From Hyphomicrobiales bacterium (GTDB taxonomy: Bacteria; Pseudomonadota; Alphaproteobacteria; Rhizobiales; Xanthobacteraceae): 64,000 nt of DNA. Of this stretch, positions 51,413 to 60,020 are shown piece after piece. The notes below the pieces were generated by a model that was not told the DNA's origin, did no database searches, and saw nothing but the letters and a program-made list of their open reading frames with translations. Each line of letters begins with the position of its first letter. The stretch's first letter is position 1. Location of the stretch: positions 372,001 to 436,000 of the forward strand of contig JAFKKG010000008.1 of assembly GCA_017305715.1 (NCBI GenBank), written 5' to 3'. The position numbers and the translations under genes are program-made.

Positions 51413-52156
51413 TCAGATTCCGATCACGTGTTCGCGGACCTCGGTATTCTTGAGGACCTCCGCCGGCGGACCAACCACCTGGATTTTGCCCGAACTCCAG
51501 ACCGCGACGCGATGCGCGTAGCGCTCGACCATGTCCATGTCATGCTCGACGAAGACCGAACTGACTTTTTGCCTGGCCAGCGCCGATGTCAGGATGTCCA
51601 TCAGACCGAGCTTCTCGCCCGACGCAACGCCCGAGGTCGGCTCGTCCATCAGCAGCACGGTCGGCTTTAGCGCCAGCGCCAGCGCGATGTCGACCAGCTT
51701 GCGTTGTCCTTCGGGCAGCTCGAAGGCCTTGCGGTTCGCGAACGCACGAACGCCCACGAGGTCGAGCAGGTCCTCGACCTCCTTGCGCTCGGGCAGGTCG
51801 AGCAGATGGCGGAAAGCCGACATCGATCCGGCGTGAGCTGCGGCCGCGATCATCATGTTTTCGAGCACGGTCTGATCGAGGAACAGCTGGGGAATCTGGA
51901 ACGCCCGCGCGATCCCGAGCTTGGTGATGGTGCGCGGCGGCAGCGCGGTGATGTCCTGTCCGAGGAAACTCACCGTCCCGGCCTGCGGCCGGAGATATCC
52001 CGTCGCCATGTTGAGGAAGGTGGTCTTGCCGGCACCGTTGGGACCGATGATCGCGAGGTTTTCTCCCTCGAGCACATCAAGATCGATGCCGTCGGCAGCG
52101 ATGACGCCGCCGAAGCGGATCTTGAGCCCGCGCGCCGAAATGAGGACCCTGCTCAT
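51413..52156 (-). CDS. livG: Branched-chain amino acid-type ABC transporter ATP-binding protein (LivG)
   Basis: A 247-residue ATPase. Walker A GPNGAGKTTF, Q-loop RAFQIPQLF, signature region LPEGQRKLVDIALAL (LPEGQ in place of LSGGQ), Walker B VLLMDEPTSGV and switch His in FVEHDMDMV. The start is the ATG at 52156 overlapping the LivM stop as ATGA; the frame is open much further upstream only as an antisense-free shadow over LivM. Both the LivF and LivG proteins therefore deviate in one conserved motif each. Confidence 0.92.
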   Translation of the reverse strand: MSRVLISARGLKIRFGGVIAADGIDLDVLEGENLAIIGPNGAGKTTFLNMATGYLRPQAGTVSFLGQDITALPPRTITKLGIARAFQIPQLFLDQTVLENMMIAAAAHAGSMSAFRHLLDLPERKEVEDLLDLVGVRAFANRKAFELPEGQRKLVDIALALALKPTVLLMDEPTSGVASGEKLGLMDILTSALARQKVSSVFVEHDMDMVERYAHRVAVWSSGKIQVVGPPAEVLKNTEVREHVIGI

Positions 52157-53106
52157 GGCCGCACCTCGGCCTGGGCCTTGCGGCGGTTGCGCAGGCCGAT
52201 CAATCCGTTCGGCGCGAACATGATGATCACGATGAGCACCACGCCGAGAATGAGCTGCCAGGCATTGGCGAGTTGCGCCGACGCGAAGAACCGGACGGTC
52301 TCGAACACCGCGGCGCCTGCAAAGGCCCCGGCGGCGTTGGCGATTCCCCCTAGGATGGCGATGAAGACGAATTCGCCGGATTTGGTCCAATAGGCGAATT
52401 CCGGTGTTGCGATCTGCTGCGCGGTCGCGACCAGAACGCCGCCGAGCCCGCCGAGGAAGGCCGAGATGACATAGCCGATCAGCAGGATCTTTCGTGCCGA
52501 AACACCGAGATACTCCAGCCGCGTTTCGTTGCCCTTGATGGCCCTCAGCATATGGCCGAGCGGACTGTCGAGATAACGCTGCACGCCGTAGCTGACGACG
52601 AGCACGAGGCCGAGCGTCAGATACAGCAACACGTATTGAAAGGCTTCCGGCGTGAAGGCGATGCCGGCCAGGGTCGGCCGGGCAACACGGATGCCGTCGG
52701 CGCCGTTGGTGAACGCATAGAGCTTTTCGAGCAGCGACCACATCACCATCGAAAACGCCAGGTTGAGCATCCCGAAGAAGATCTCCCGGTAGCGAACCAC
52801 GAACAGGCCGATCAGCAGGCCGAACGCCATCGCGATGAGGGGGCCGAGGAGCAGGAACAGCAGCAGATCGCCCGGACCGACATAGCGGCCCCAGAACGCG
52901 ATCGTGTAAGCGCCGACGCCGAAGAACATGGCGTGGCCAAAGGACACCTGCCCGGCTTGCAGCAGGATGATGATGCCGAGCACGACAATGCCCTTGGCCA
53001 GGATCAGGGTCGTCAGCGTCGCCCAGCTCGGGAGGATAATGGGCAGAACGGCGGCGACCACGATGGCGGCTGCGATAATCAACCTGGACACCAGACGCCC
53101 GGACAT
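52153..53106 (-). CDS. livM: Branched-chain amino acid-type ABC transporter permease (LivM)
   Basis: A 317-residue inner-membrane subunit with about eight to ten hydrophobic segments. LivM hallmarks: GIIILLQAGQVSFGHAMFFG and, in the cytoplasmic loop, MLRAIKGNETRLEYLGVSA with the EAA-like pattern. Ends with a basic tail. Coupled to LivH by a one-base overlap and to LivG by a four-base overlap. Confidence 0.93.
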   Translation of the reverse strand: MSGRLVSRLIIAAAIVVAAVLPIILPSWATLTTLILAKGIVVLGIIILLQAGQVSFGHAMFFGVGAYTIAFWGRYVGPGDLLLFLLLGPLIAMAFGLLIGLFVVRYREIFFGMLNLAFSMVMWSLLEKLYAFTNGADGIRVARPTLAGIAFTPEAFQYVLLYLTLGLVLVVSYGVQRYLDSPLGHMLRAIKGNETRLEYLGVSARKILLIGYVISAFLGGLGGVLVATAQQIATPEFAYWTKSGEFVFIAILGGIANAAGAFAGAAVFETVRFFASAQLANAWQLILGVVLIVIIMFAPNGLIGLRNRRKAQAEVRP

Positions 53107-54005
53107 CAGATCTTCCTCACGCGATTGACGCCGAACAGCCCCATCGGCCGGATCAGCAGCACCAGCATCATGATCAGATAGGGCACGAGGACCTCCAGCT
53201 CCGGCTGGATGTAGATGATGAAGGCGCGCGCCAGGCCGATCATCAGGGCCGTCACCGCGGCGCCTTCGATCTGTCCAAGGCCGGCGGTCGCGGCAACGGC
53301 AAAGGACAGCACGATCATGTCGGTGCCCATGCCCGGCACCAGTGACGTGGTTGGCGATGCCAAGGCGCCCCCAAGGGCCGCGAGACTGGCGCCAATGATG
53401 AAGGTGATCAGGAACACGCGCCTGGCATCGATGCCGATCGCGGTCGCCGCCTCGCGATCCTCCGTGACCGCCATGATGATGGAGCCGGCCAGCGTATAAC
53501 GCAGAAAGTAGCGCAGACCGAACAGGGTGATCACCGCCACCAGAGGCAACAGCAATACCTGGTAGCTGGTGTAGTTCACCCCGAGGATGGAGATGTTGGG
53601 CAACAGCTTGACCGGCTCGGCGGCGAAGATCGGCTGCACGCCCCAGATCATGCGCTGCAAATTGTCCATGATCATGAACACCGCGAAGGTGATCAGAAGC
53701 TGGAGCACTTCCTCAAGATGATAGACCGGCCGCAGCAGGAACCGCTCCATCAATCCGCCGACGATCGCACCGACCAGCACGGAGGCCACCAGCAGCGCCG
53801 GAAATGTCAGCCAGGGTGAAATCGGCGCGACCAGCAGGCTCAGCGTCGCCGCCATATAGGCGCCATAGGCGTAGAGCGATCCATGCGCGACGTTGACGAT
53901 GCGCAGAACCCCGAAGATCAGGCTGAGGCCCACCGATACGAGAAAAACCAGCGCGGCATAACTGATGCCGTCACATATCGCCAGAATGACGATGGTGGAA
54001 TCCAT
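53106..54005 (-). CDS. livH: Branched-chain amino acid-type ABC transporter permease (LivH)
   Basis: A 299-residue inner-membrane subunit. LIFGVLRIVNVAHGSLYAYG is the LivH fingerprint, followed by several membrane segments and MAVTEDREAATAIGIDARRV, the loop that contacts the ATPase. The ATG at 54005 is preferred over a TTG at 54020. A gap of 104 bases to the receptor gene holds a short tandem repeat and a hairpin. Confidence 0.93.
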   Translation of the reverse strand: MDSTIVILAICDGISYAALVFLVSVGLSLIFGVLRIVNVAHGSLYAYGAYMAATLSLLVAPISPWLTFPALLVASVLVGAIVGGLMERFLLRPVYHLEEVLQLLITFAVFMIMDNLQRMIWGVQPIFAAEPVKLLPNISILGVNYTSYQVLLLPLVAVITLFGLRYFLRYTLAGSIIMAVTEDREAATAIGIDARRVFLITFIIGASLAALGGALASPTTSLVPGMGTDMIVLSFAVAATAGLGQIEGAAVTALMIGLARAFIIYIQPELEVLVPYLIMMLVLLIRPMGLFGVNRVRKI

Positions 54006-54026
54006 GCGGAGTACCTTCAACGACGC

Positions 54027-54071
54027 AAGACATCAGGCGTCAAGACATCAAGCGTCAAGACATTGGGCGTG
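54027..54071. repeat. Three tandem 15-bp repeats
   Basis: AAGACATCAGGCGTC, AAGACATCAAGCGTC and AAGACATTGGGCGTG follow each other exactly (54027-54041, 54042-54056, 54057-54071) just upstream of the LivH start. Together with the hairpin they fill the receptor-permease gap. Confidence 0.9.
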
Positions 54072-54092
54072 GAGACGCAAGGTCTCCACGCC
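54066..54092 (-). terminator. Hairpin between receptor and permease genes (possible attenuator)
   Basis: Perfect 11-bp stem GGCGTGGAGAC with its complement and a 5-base loop, 18 bases after the receptor stop. No T-run follows on the minus strand, so a transcript-stabilising or attenuating role is more likely than full termination; receptors are usually made in excess. Confidence 0.65.
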
Positions 54093-54109
54093 AGCGATGA
54101 CGGACGATG

Positions 54110-55417
54110 TCAGCCGCCGTGCTTGAAGGTCGGCACGTTCATCTTGACGAAATCAGGCGACAGGGTTTTCAGCCAATCCACCGACTTCATCCCGGCCGGA
54201 GTCGTGATCGACTTCGGCTCGAAGATCATCATGTCGTCCAGCACCTTGAAATCGTAACCGGGCGCGGTCTTGGACACGCCGACGAGTTGGGACTCGAGGC
54301 CCTGGTGATCTTCCGGACGCAACGACACGCCGCGGCCCCAGCCCTTGAACTCAAGGCCTTCGGCGGCGTCGATCACCTGCTCGCGGGTCGGCCACTTGCC
54401 GCCATTGGCCTTGAGCGCCTTTTCGACGGCGCCCTGATAGGCCGAGAAGGCCTGCTGCATGTGATAGACCGAATAGATCGGCCAGCTGCCGGTCTTCGCC
54501 TTGAAGGCCTCATTGAAGGCCTTGAAAGCCGCGTCGTTCTTCATTTCAGGATGCAGGAACCAGTGATCGCCGCGGGCGCCGATGATCAGGCCATCCGGGA
54601 GGTCCTTGCCCAAGCGCTGCATCGAGGATTCACCGATGCCGAGCACGAAAGCGCTCTGCTGCAGCAGGCCGCGTTGCCCGGCTTGCCGCACCAGCGTATC
54701 GAGGTCGCCGCCCCAGCTCGTGGTCAGCACCACGTCCGGCTTCAGCGCCAGCAGGCGGGAAACTTCCGTCGAGAAATCCGGGGCGCCGAACTTCGGGAAC
54801 AACTCGGCGACGACCTTGACGTCGGGCTTCATGACCTTGAGCGCGGTCGAGAAAATCTCCCAGCTTTCGCGGCCCCAGGCGTAATCCTGATTGACGACGG
54901 CGATGGTCTTGAAGTCCGGCTTGGTCTTCAGCAGATAGACCAGCACTGCGAGCATCTCGGGCGTGCCGTTGGCCTGCGAGCGAAAATTGTAGCGGTACTT
55001 CTTGGCTTCGAGAATCGAGGAAGCGCCGCAGTCCCACATCAGGTTCAGCATTTTGAGATCTTCGGCGAGCGGGGCAATCTGACCGCAGCTTCCCGAAGAA
55101 ATGGCGGCGAAGGTCACGTCGACCTTTTCGTCCTGCACCATCCGGCGATAATTCGACACCAGCGCCTCGCCGCCGGCGCCCTCGTCGATGAAGCTGACGC
55201 TTACCGGGACACCACCGATGCCGCCCTTCTTGTTGAGATCTTCGGCGATCATCTCGGCCGCGGCCTTGGCCGGAACGCCGAATACCGATGCCGGGCCCGA
55301 CAGGAAGGTGGCGATGCCGATCTTGAGTTCCTTGGGCTTGTCCTGAGCCTGCGCAGGAAGCGCCAGAAGCGCAGCGGCCACGGCCGCAACGCCCAGCCGC
55401 GTGATTGATCTCATCAT
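54110..55417 (-). CDS. Branched-chain amino acid-type ABC transporter substrate-binding protein
   Basis: Periplasmic receptor of 435 residues, longer than LivK (about 370). Signal peptide ITRLGVAAVAAALLALPAQ with cleavage near AQAQD; mature start KPKELKIGIATFLSGPASV, the Peripla_BP_6 opening. Also YAWGRESWEIF and VVLTTSWGGDLDTLVRQAG in the hinge and second lobe. GGGGAG precedes the ATG. First gene of the five-gene operon. The ligand may be an aromatic acid or amide rather than leucine; family members of this length vary widely. Confidence 0.92.
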   Translation of the reverse strand: MMRSITRLGVAAVAAALLALPAQAQDKPKELKIGIATFLSGPASVFGVPAKAAAEMIAEDLNKKGGIGGVPVSVSFIDEGAGGEALVSNYRRMVQDEKVDVTFAAISSGSCGQIAPLAEDLKMLNLMWDCGASSILEAKKYRYNFRSQANGTPEMLAVLVYLLKTKPDFKTIAVVNQDYAWGRESWEIFSTALKVMKPDVKVVAELFPKFGAPDFSTEVSRLLALKPDVVLTTSWGGDLDTLVRQAGQRGLLQQSAFVLGIGESSMQRLGKDLPDGLIIGARGDHWFLHPEMKNDAAFKAFNEAFKAKTGSWPIYSVYHMQQAFSAYQGAVEKALKANGGKWPTREQVIDAAEGLEFKGWGRGVSLRPEDHQGLESQLVGVSKTAPGYDFKVLDDMMIFEPKSITTPAGMKSVDWLKTLSPDFVKMNVPTFKHGG

Positions 55418-55900
55418 GGTTGTTTCTCCCCAGGTTGATTATTTTTTTCTTGGTAACACGCCACGCGGTGGCGACGACATATTTCTCCGTTTTTGGGATT
55501 GCTAGAGTTTATCAAAATTGCGCCGTTGCCAAGCACCCATCGCCGGCGTCGCGGCAAGAACATGCCGTCTCATCCCTTTCGCAACCGGCGCTGGCCAAGC
55601 GGCCGGGCCTCTGTCGTGCCGGCATGGCGAACAAAGCAGGAATGAGGGAGCGATGATCGGGAGTTTGGACGCGGCTTCCCGTCGCATCGGCGCTGACAAC
55701 CACCGAGCTCCAGGCGCGCCGGCGCTACGCGGTGGCCGGAAACACGGTCGCGTCAGAGGCTTCCACAACCGCCCGTTGTTCCAATTGTCTGATGTTTGCA
55801 ACACTGCCAACGAAAATTTCCGGCGACACAATCGCGCCGCATGAAAATCCAAATTGAAAACGAACCCTGTCTCCGATCGCGCAAATCGGGGGACGACTGA
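55418..55900. other. Intergenic region without recognisable features
   Basis: About 480 bases upstream of the transporter operon. I see a T-rich stretch just before the operon start (ATTATTTTTTTCTT) but no gene with a ribosome binding site, no palindrome and no repeat of the families above. Confidence 0.5.
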
Positions 55901-56137
55901 ATGCGACAACAACGAGGGCAGCCGGATGATGACGGGCGGCCGGGCGGCTACAGCTTCTTCTTCCAGATCGCGAATGCCGGGGAACGGCGCGCCTGTTGCG
56001 TCAGGGTCGACGCGCCAAGCATGCAGGAGGCGTCGGTGCTGTTCCGGGAAAAATGGCCCGCCATCGAGGAGATGGCGCGCGACGGCATCAAGACGGGAAC
56101 CGTCGAGGATGGCGTCATTACCCTCGTGATGCCGTAA
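55901..56137 (+). CDS. Small hypothetical protein
   Basis: A 78-residue protein with GGGGGAC about seven bases before its ATG. The central part YSFFFQIANAGERRACCVRVD and the end DGIKTGTVEDGVITLVMP look like a small alpha/beta domain, and the composition is normal for a coding sequence. It has no signal peptide or membrane helix and I recognise no family. It ends five bases before the convergent FAH gene. Probably real, function unknown. Confidence 0.55.
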   Translation: MRQQRGQPDDDGRPGGYSFFFQIANAGERRACCVRVDAPSMQEASVLFREKWPAIEEMARDGIKTGTVEDGVITLVMP

Positions 56138-56142
56138 CGGGC

Positions 56143-57315
56143 CTACAGCACCTTCCGCTTCGCCAGATTCCCCATCAATTCGCCAATGCCGAACGTCCAG
56201 GGCTCGCATTCGTCGCTGGTGCGCATGCGGTTGACCAGCTTGCCGAGCTGGGGCGCGGAGATGGTGACGATGTCGTCGCGCTTGTGGGTAAACCCCTCGC
56301 CCGGCGCATCGCGGTCCTTGACGGGTGCGAACATGGTGCCGAGGAACAGCGCAAATCCGTCGGGGTATTGATGCACCGGCCCGATGGTTTGCGCCACGAG
56401 GTCGGTGGGATCGCGGCTGATCTTGCTGATCGAGGAATGGCCCTCGAGCACGAACCCGTCCTGGCCCTTCACGGTCAGGCCGACATCCATCTTGCGCACG
56501 TCATCGAGCGAGAAACTGTTGTCGAACAGCCGCAGCAGCGGGCCGACGGCGCAGGAGGCGTTGTTGTCCTTGGCTTTCGACAGCAGCAGCGCCGAACGCC
56601 CCTCGAAGTCGCGCAGATTGACGTCATTGCCGAGCATCGCGCCGACGATCGCGCCGCGGCTCGACACGACCAGCACGACTTCCGGCTCCGGGTTATTCCA
56701 GGTCGATTTGGGATGCAGGCCGGCATCCATGCCCGATCCGACCGAGGACATCGTCGGCGCCTTGGTGAACACTTCGGCGTCGGGCCCGATGCCGACTTCC
56801 AGATACTGGCTCCAGGCGTTCTGATCGATCAAAACCTGCTTCAGCTTCATCGCTTCCGCCGAGCCGGGCTTGAGTTTTGACAGGTCGTCGCCGACCAGCC
56901 GCACCACCTCTTTACGGATCGCTTCTGCGGAAGCTGGATTGCCGCGCGCCCGCTCCTCGATCACGCGCTCCAGCATCGAGATCGCAAAGGTGACGCCGGC
57001 GGCTTTGAGGACCTGCAGATCGAGCGGCGCCAACAGCCAGGGTTTTGTGCGGTCGCGGCGATCCGGCGGCGTGTTGGCGACAATACTGTCGAGATCGCCG
57101 ATCCGCGTTCCCGTGACGCCGCGTAGCGCTTCCGCCGGATGGGCCTGTTCGCAGAGCGCGCTCACGGTGGAAAACCCCGCGCTGACGTCGAACACGCCGT
57201 CAGGGCGAACCGCAACGACGGCCGGGCCTGCGAAATCAGGCACCCAGACCCGCCCCACCAGCGTGCCGTGGGCGCCGTCTTGCGGCAGGACGTCTTTTGC
57301 GGTCAGCGTGATCAT
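56143..57315 (-). CDS. Fumarylacetoacetate hydrolase-family protein (2-keto-3-deoxy-sugar acid dehydratase-like)
   Basis: A 390-residue protein of the FAH superfamily, longer than simple FAH-fold hydrolases of 280-300. The metal site is in VGIGPDAEVFTKAPTM, WNNPEPEVVLVVSSRG (Glu ligands) and GNDVNLRDFEGRSALLLSKAK (Asp, Lys). The size, and the sequence around these motifs, resemble the dehydratases that convert 2-keto-3-deoxy-pentonates to 2-ketoglutarate semialdehyde. That would fit downstream of an IlvD/Edd dehydratase such as the one at 40583, but it is 14 kb away. Adjacent gene is a zinc dehydrogenase, which may act on the same substrate. Confidence 0.82.
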   Translation of the reverse strand: MITLTAKDVLPQDGAHGTLVGRVWVPDFAGPAVVAVRPDGVFDVSAGFSTVSALCEQAHPAEALRGVTGTRIGDLDSIVANTPPDRRDRTKPWLLAPLDLQVLKAAGVTFAISMLERVIEERARGNPASAEAIRKEVVRLVGDDLSKLKPGSAEAMKLKQVLIDQNAWSQYLEVGIGPDAEVFTKAPTMSSVGSGMDAGLHPKSTWNNPEPEVVLVVSSRGAIVGAMLGNDVNLRDFEGRSALLLSKAKDNNASCAVGPLLRLFDNSFSLDDVRKMDVGLTVKGQDGFVLEGHSSISKISRDPTDLVAQTIGPVHQYPDGFALFLGTMFAPVKDRDAPGEGFTHKRDDIVTISAPQLGKLVNRMRTSDECEPWTFGIGELMGNLAKRKVL

Positions 57316-57339
57316 TTTGTTTCCCCCCAGCTAAATCGT

Positions 57340-57463
57340 TCGTCGTCCCGGCCTTGAGCCGGGACCCATAATCCCGGTCATCTGTTGTTGAAAAAGTCGG
57401 CCGCCGGTGTGCTCAATAATTTCCGCCGCGGCGTGTGGGTCCCGGCTCAACGCCGGGACGACG
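57340..57463. repeat. Palindromic repeat pair, family 4
   Basis: CGTCCCGGCCTTGAGCCGGGAC at the left (core GTCCCGGC...GCCGGGAC) and GTCCCGGCTCAACGCCGGGA at the right, inverted about 75 bases apart, between the FAH-family and dehydrogenase genes. Confidence 0.85.
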
Positions 57464-57467
57464 GGAT

Positions 57468-58550
57468 TTACCGCCACGGCTCGACAATAATCTTGGTGTG
57501 CCGCTCCGGATTGGCCAAATCGGCAAACGCCTGCGCGACGCCGTCGATGCCGACGCTGGCGGTCACCAGCGAGGCCGCATCGACCTCGCCCTCCGCGATC
57601 AGGCGCAGCGAGTAGGCAAATTCGTCGGGCGTGTAGCCGAGCACATATTGAACCTTGAGTTCCTTCATGATGCCGAGCATCGGTTCGGAACGGTCGGTCT
57701 CCATGCACACGCCGACCACGACGATGCGCCCATCGCGCGGTGCGCCCTCGAACACCTGCTGGATCAGGCCGGGGACGCCGACGCATTCGAAGATCAGCGC
57801 GGGCTTGAGCGCCGGCAGCAGGGCCTGCAACGGCGGCCGCGCGGCCTTCTCCTCCGGCGACATCGCGGCATGTTCGGCCCAGGTCGCATAGGGCTGGGTG
57901 CGGGCGGGGTCGACGACGATATCGGCGCCGAGTTTTTCGGCCAGCGCCCGGCGCGCCGGCGAATAATCCGCGGCCACGATCGGATGCAGCCCCTTGATCT
58001 TGAGCGCTGCGATCACGGCGAGCCCGACCGGACCGCAGCCGATCACCAGCGGCACTTCGTTGCCCGTGATGTTGGCCTTGGCGACCGCGTGAACCCCGAC
58101 CGCGAGCGGCTCGGTCAGCGCCGCGTGCTCGGCCGCCAATCCGTTCGGGACTTCCAGCAGCAACGCTTCGCTGAGCAGCATGCGCTCGGCATAGGCGCCG
58201 ACATTGTCGTTGGAATAGCCGATGCCCTGCGGGCCCTCGGCGGTCAGCAGCGCCGGCAGCGAACAGACTCGCGTGCCGGTCTTGAGTTTTCGCGTGGTGC
58301 CCGGACCGTAATCGAGAATCTCGCAGCAGAATTCGTGGCCGAACACGACGTCCCGCGCAAGATCCATCGGCTTGCGGCCGGGAAAATGCTTTGCCAGTTC
58401 GACCATGCGGTGGGCGTGCTTGCGCGCGTGCAGGTCCGAGCCGCAGATGCCGCAGGCCAAAGATTTGACCAGCACCATGCCGGGCCCGGGCTTGGGCTCG
58501 GGCATCTGGTCGACGACGATCTCGCCGTTCCGGAAGATGGCTGCGCGCAT
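57468..58550 (-). CDS. Zinc-binding alcohol/polyol dehydrogenase family (MDR)
   Basis: A 360-residue medium-chain dehydrogenase. Catalytic zinc ligands are Cys in CGICGSDLHARKHA and His-Glu in FGHEFCCEIL; the cofactor loop is IGCGPVGLAVIAALKIKG, and VAADYSPARR after the next strand suggests NAD. The lobe that normally carries the four-cysteine structural zinc site has none of these cysteines. The ATG at 58550 matches family N-termini; the open frame upstream belongs partly to an autotransporter remnant. With the FAH gene it may form a sugar-acid or polyol pathway. Confidence 0.9.
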   Translation of the reverse strand: MRAAIFRNGEIVVDQMPEPKPGPGMVLVKSLACGICGSDLHARKHAHRMVELAKHFPGRKPMDLARDVVFGHEFCCEILDYGPGTTRKLKTGTRVCSLPALLTAEGPQGIGYSNDNVGAYAERMLLSEALLLEVPNGLAAEHAALTEPLAVGVHAVAKANITGNEVPLVIGCGPVGLAVIAALKIKGLHPIVAADYSPARRALAEKLGADIVVDPARTQPYATWAEHAAMSPEEKAARPPLQALLPALKPALIFECVGVPGLIQQVFEGAPRDGRIVVVGVCMETDRSEPMLGIMKELKVQYVLGYTPDEFAYSLRLIAEGEVDAASLVTASVGIDGVAQAFADLANPERHTKIIVEPWR

Positions 58551-58647
58551 CGGCGTCCTCCTGTTTTTCGTTGTCTTTTCCTCCCACAGCCCGCTGCGGA
58601 AGGAAAGGACGAAAACAGGCGGCGGCTCACCCCCGAAAGCGACACCA

Positions 58648-58860
58648 CTACCAGGTGCAGCGGACGACGCCCTTGCCGGCGTAGGCGCGCGTGATGTCGG
58701 AGAACTCGCCCTCGAAAGTGGCGGCGGCGGACCAGCCGTTCTGCCATTCATTTCGGCCGAAGCGCTGGTCAGCGCGGCGCCAGGCGCCGGCGCCGCGCCG
58801 CTGACCAGGAAGGTGGCGCCGGGGATCGTCTGGAACAGCGCCGTAATGCATGATGCGGAT
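58648..58860 (-). pseudogene. Remnant of an autotransporter beta-barrel C-terminus
   Basis: On the minus strand one frame reads ALFQTIPGATFLVSGAAP and LTSASAEM, then a shift of frame gives NGWSAAATFEGEFSDITRAY and GKGVVRCTW before a stop. I recall this order, ending in a membrane-insertion aromatic, as the end of rhizobial autotransporter barrels. Only about 65-70 codons survive, with a frameshift near 58740, directly after the EamA gene stop. An intact barrel would have about 270 residues. The normal last motif has Tyr where this one has Cys. Confidence 0.7.
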
Positions 58861-59903
58861 CAGGCGTTCGGCGACGATTCCGCTGCCACCGACAATAGCT
58901 GCGACCGTCGCACCCGCTCGCGATGGGCGGTGTAGAGCCCGCTGGCGACGATGAAGCCCGCCCCCGTCACGGTGAAGACGTCAGGCACTTCGCCGAAGAC
59001 CAGGAAGCCGAGGATCGAGACCCACAGCAATTGCGTATAGGAGAACGGCGCCAGCACGGAAGCGTCGGCGTAGCGGAACGCCAGCACCACGATCCACTGC
59101 CCCGCGGTCGAGGCGACGCCGATGAAAATGCCGAAGGCGATGTCGTGCCAGGTCGGCGTCACCCAGACGAACGGCACCAGCGCAGAGAGAATGCAGACGC
59201 CGGCGATCGACGAATAGGTCATCACGGTGATGGCGCGCTCGGTGCCGCTCATCATCCGCGTCATGATCAGCGTGCAGGCCCAGGCCAGCGCCGAGACCAG
59301 CGGAAAGAACGCTGCGGGGTGAAACGCACCGGTGCCCGGCCGCAGGATGATGATGACGCCGATCAGGCCGACGCCGGTCGCGATCCAGCGCCGCAGGCCG
59401 ACCCTCTCGCCCAGAAACACCATCGCCAGCGCGGTGACCAGCAGCGGCGCGACGAAGCCGGTGGCGGAGGCTTCCGCGATCGGGAGGAAACGCAAACCGG
59501 AGATGAAGAACAGCGACGAGGCCAGCACCGTCACGCCGCGCATCAATTGCAGGCCGGGACGTTTGGTGGGCAGCGCATATAGCGGCGAGAACGGCAGCAT
59601 CGCCGGCGTCATGATCATCGCGAACACCACGAACCGGATCCACGCAATCTCGATCGAGGGCAGCGTCGCCGACAGATATTTCGCCGTCACGTCCGAGATG
59701 CCGAGGAAGACCGTCGACGCCAGGATCAGCGCGATGCCCTTGAACGGACGATCGGCACGGGCAGGCGCTTTGGGAAGGGAAGACTTCTTCTCGGGCAACG
59801 GCAAGGGCGCGCTGTCCAGCCTGGCGGCTGCGGCGGGGGGCGGTGTCACGGCAATCTCGAAGGCAGTAATGATCGAATCGGGCGAGGCTCTAAAAAACGC
59901 CAT
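58860..59903 (-). CDS. EamA/DMT-superfamily transporter
   Basis: A 347-residue inner-membrane protein with about ten hydrophobic segments in two EamA repeats, beginning FKGIALILASTVFLGISDV after a proline-rich cytoplasmic tail. Conserved segments: WIRFVVFAMIM, PIAEASATGFVAPLLV, VFLGERVGLRRWIATGVGL, and in the second half PFSYTQLLWVSILGFLVFGE. These export metabolites such as amino acids; the substrate is unknown. The ATG at 59903 lacks a clear ribosome binding site; an in-frame ATG at 59999 is an alternative. Confidence 0.9.
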   Translation of the reverse strand: MAFFRASPDSIITAFEIAVTPPPAAAARLDSAPLPLPEKKSSLPKAPARADRPFKGIALILASTVFLGISDVTAKYLSATLPSIEIAWIRFVVFAMIMTPAMLPFSPLYALPTKRPGLQLMRGVTVLASSLFFISGLRFLPIAEASATGFVAPLLVTALAMVFLGERVGLRRWIATGVGLIGVIIILRPGTGAFHPAAFFPLVSALAWACTLIMTRMMSGTERAITVMTYSSIAGVCILSALVPFVWVTPTWHDIAFGIFIGVASTAGQWIVVLAFRYADASVLAPFSYTQLLWVSILGFLVFGEVPDVFTVTGAGFIVASGLYTAHRERVRRSQLLSVAAESSPNA

Positions 59904-60020
59904 TTGGCTGAGAACAACAAGGTCCGATAGCGGGATGCGGATATGCGCTGAGGGCGCGCGGCAGCCCAGAAGGGCCGCAGCGGCGCGCGATTGAAACATT
60001 TTGTTAGGAACTGTGTTGTG

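Noticed and set aside
52157-52741. 195-codon N-terminal extension of the LivG frame
   Set aside because: Lies entirely within livM in another frame; the ATGA overlap and the LivG family start place the gene at 52156.
55502-56209. 235-codon minus-strand frame upstream of the Liv-type receptor gene
   Set aside because: No domain, overlaps a better-supported small plus-strand gene and the FAH gene end; no ribosome binding site.
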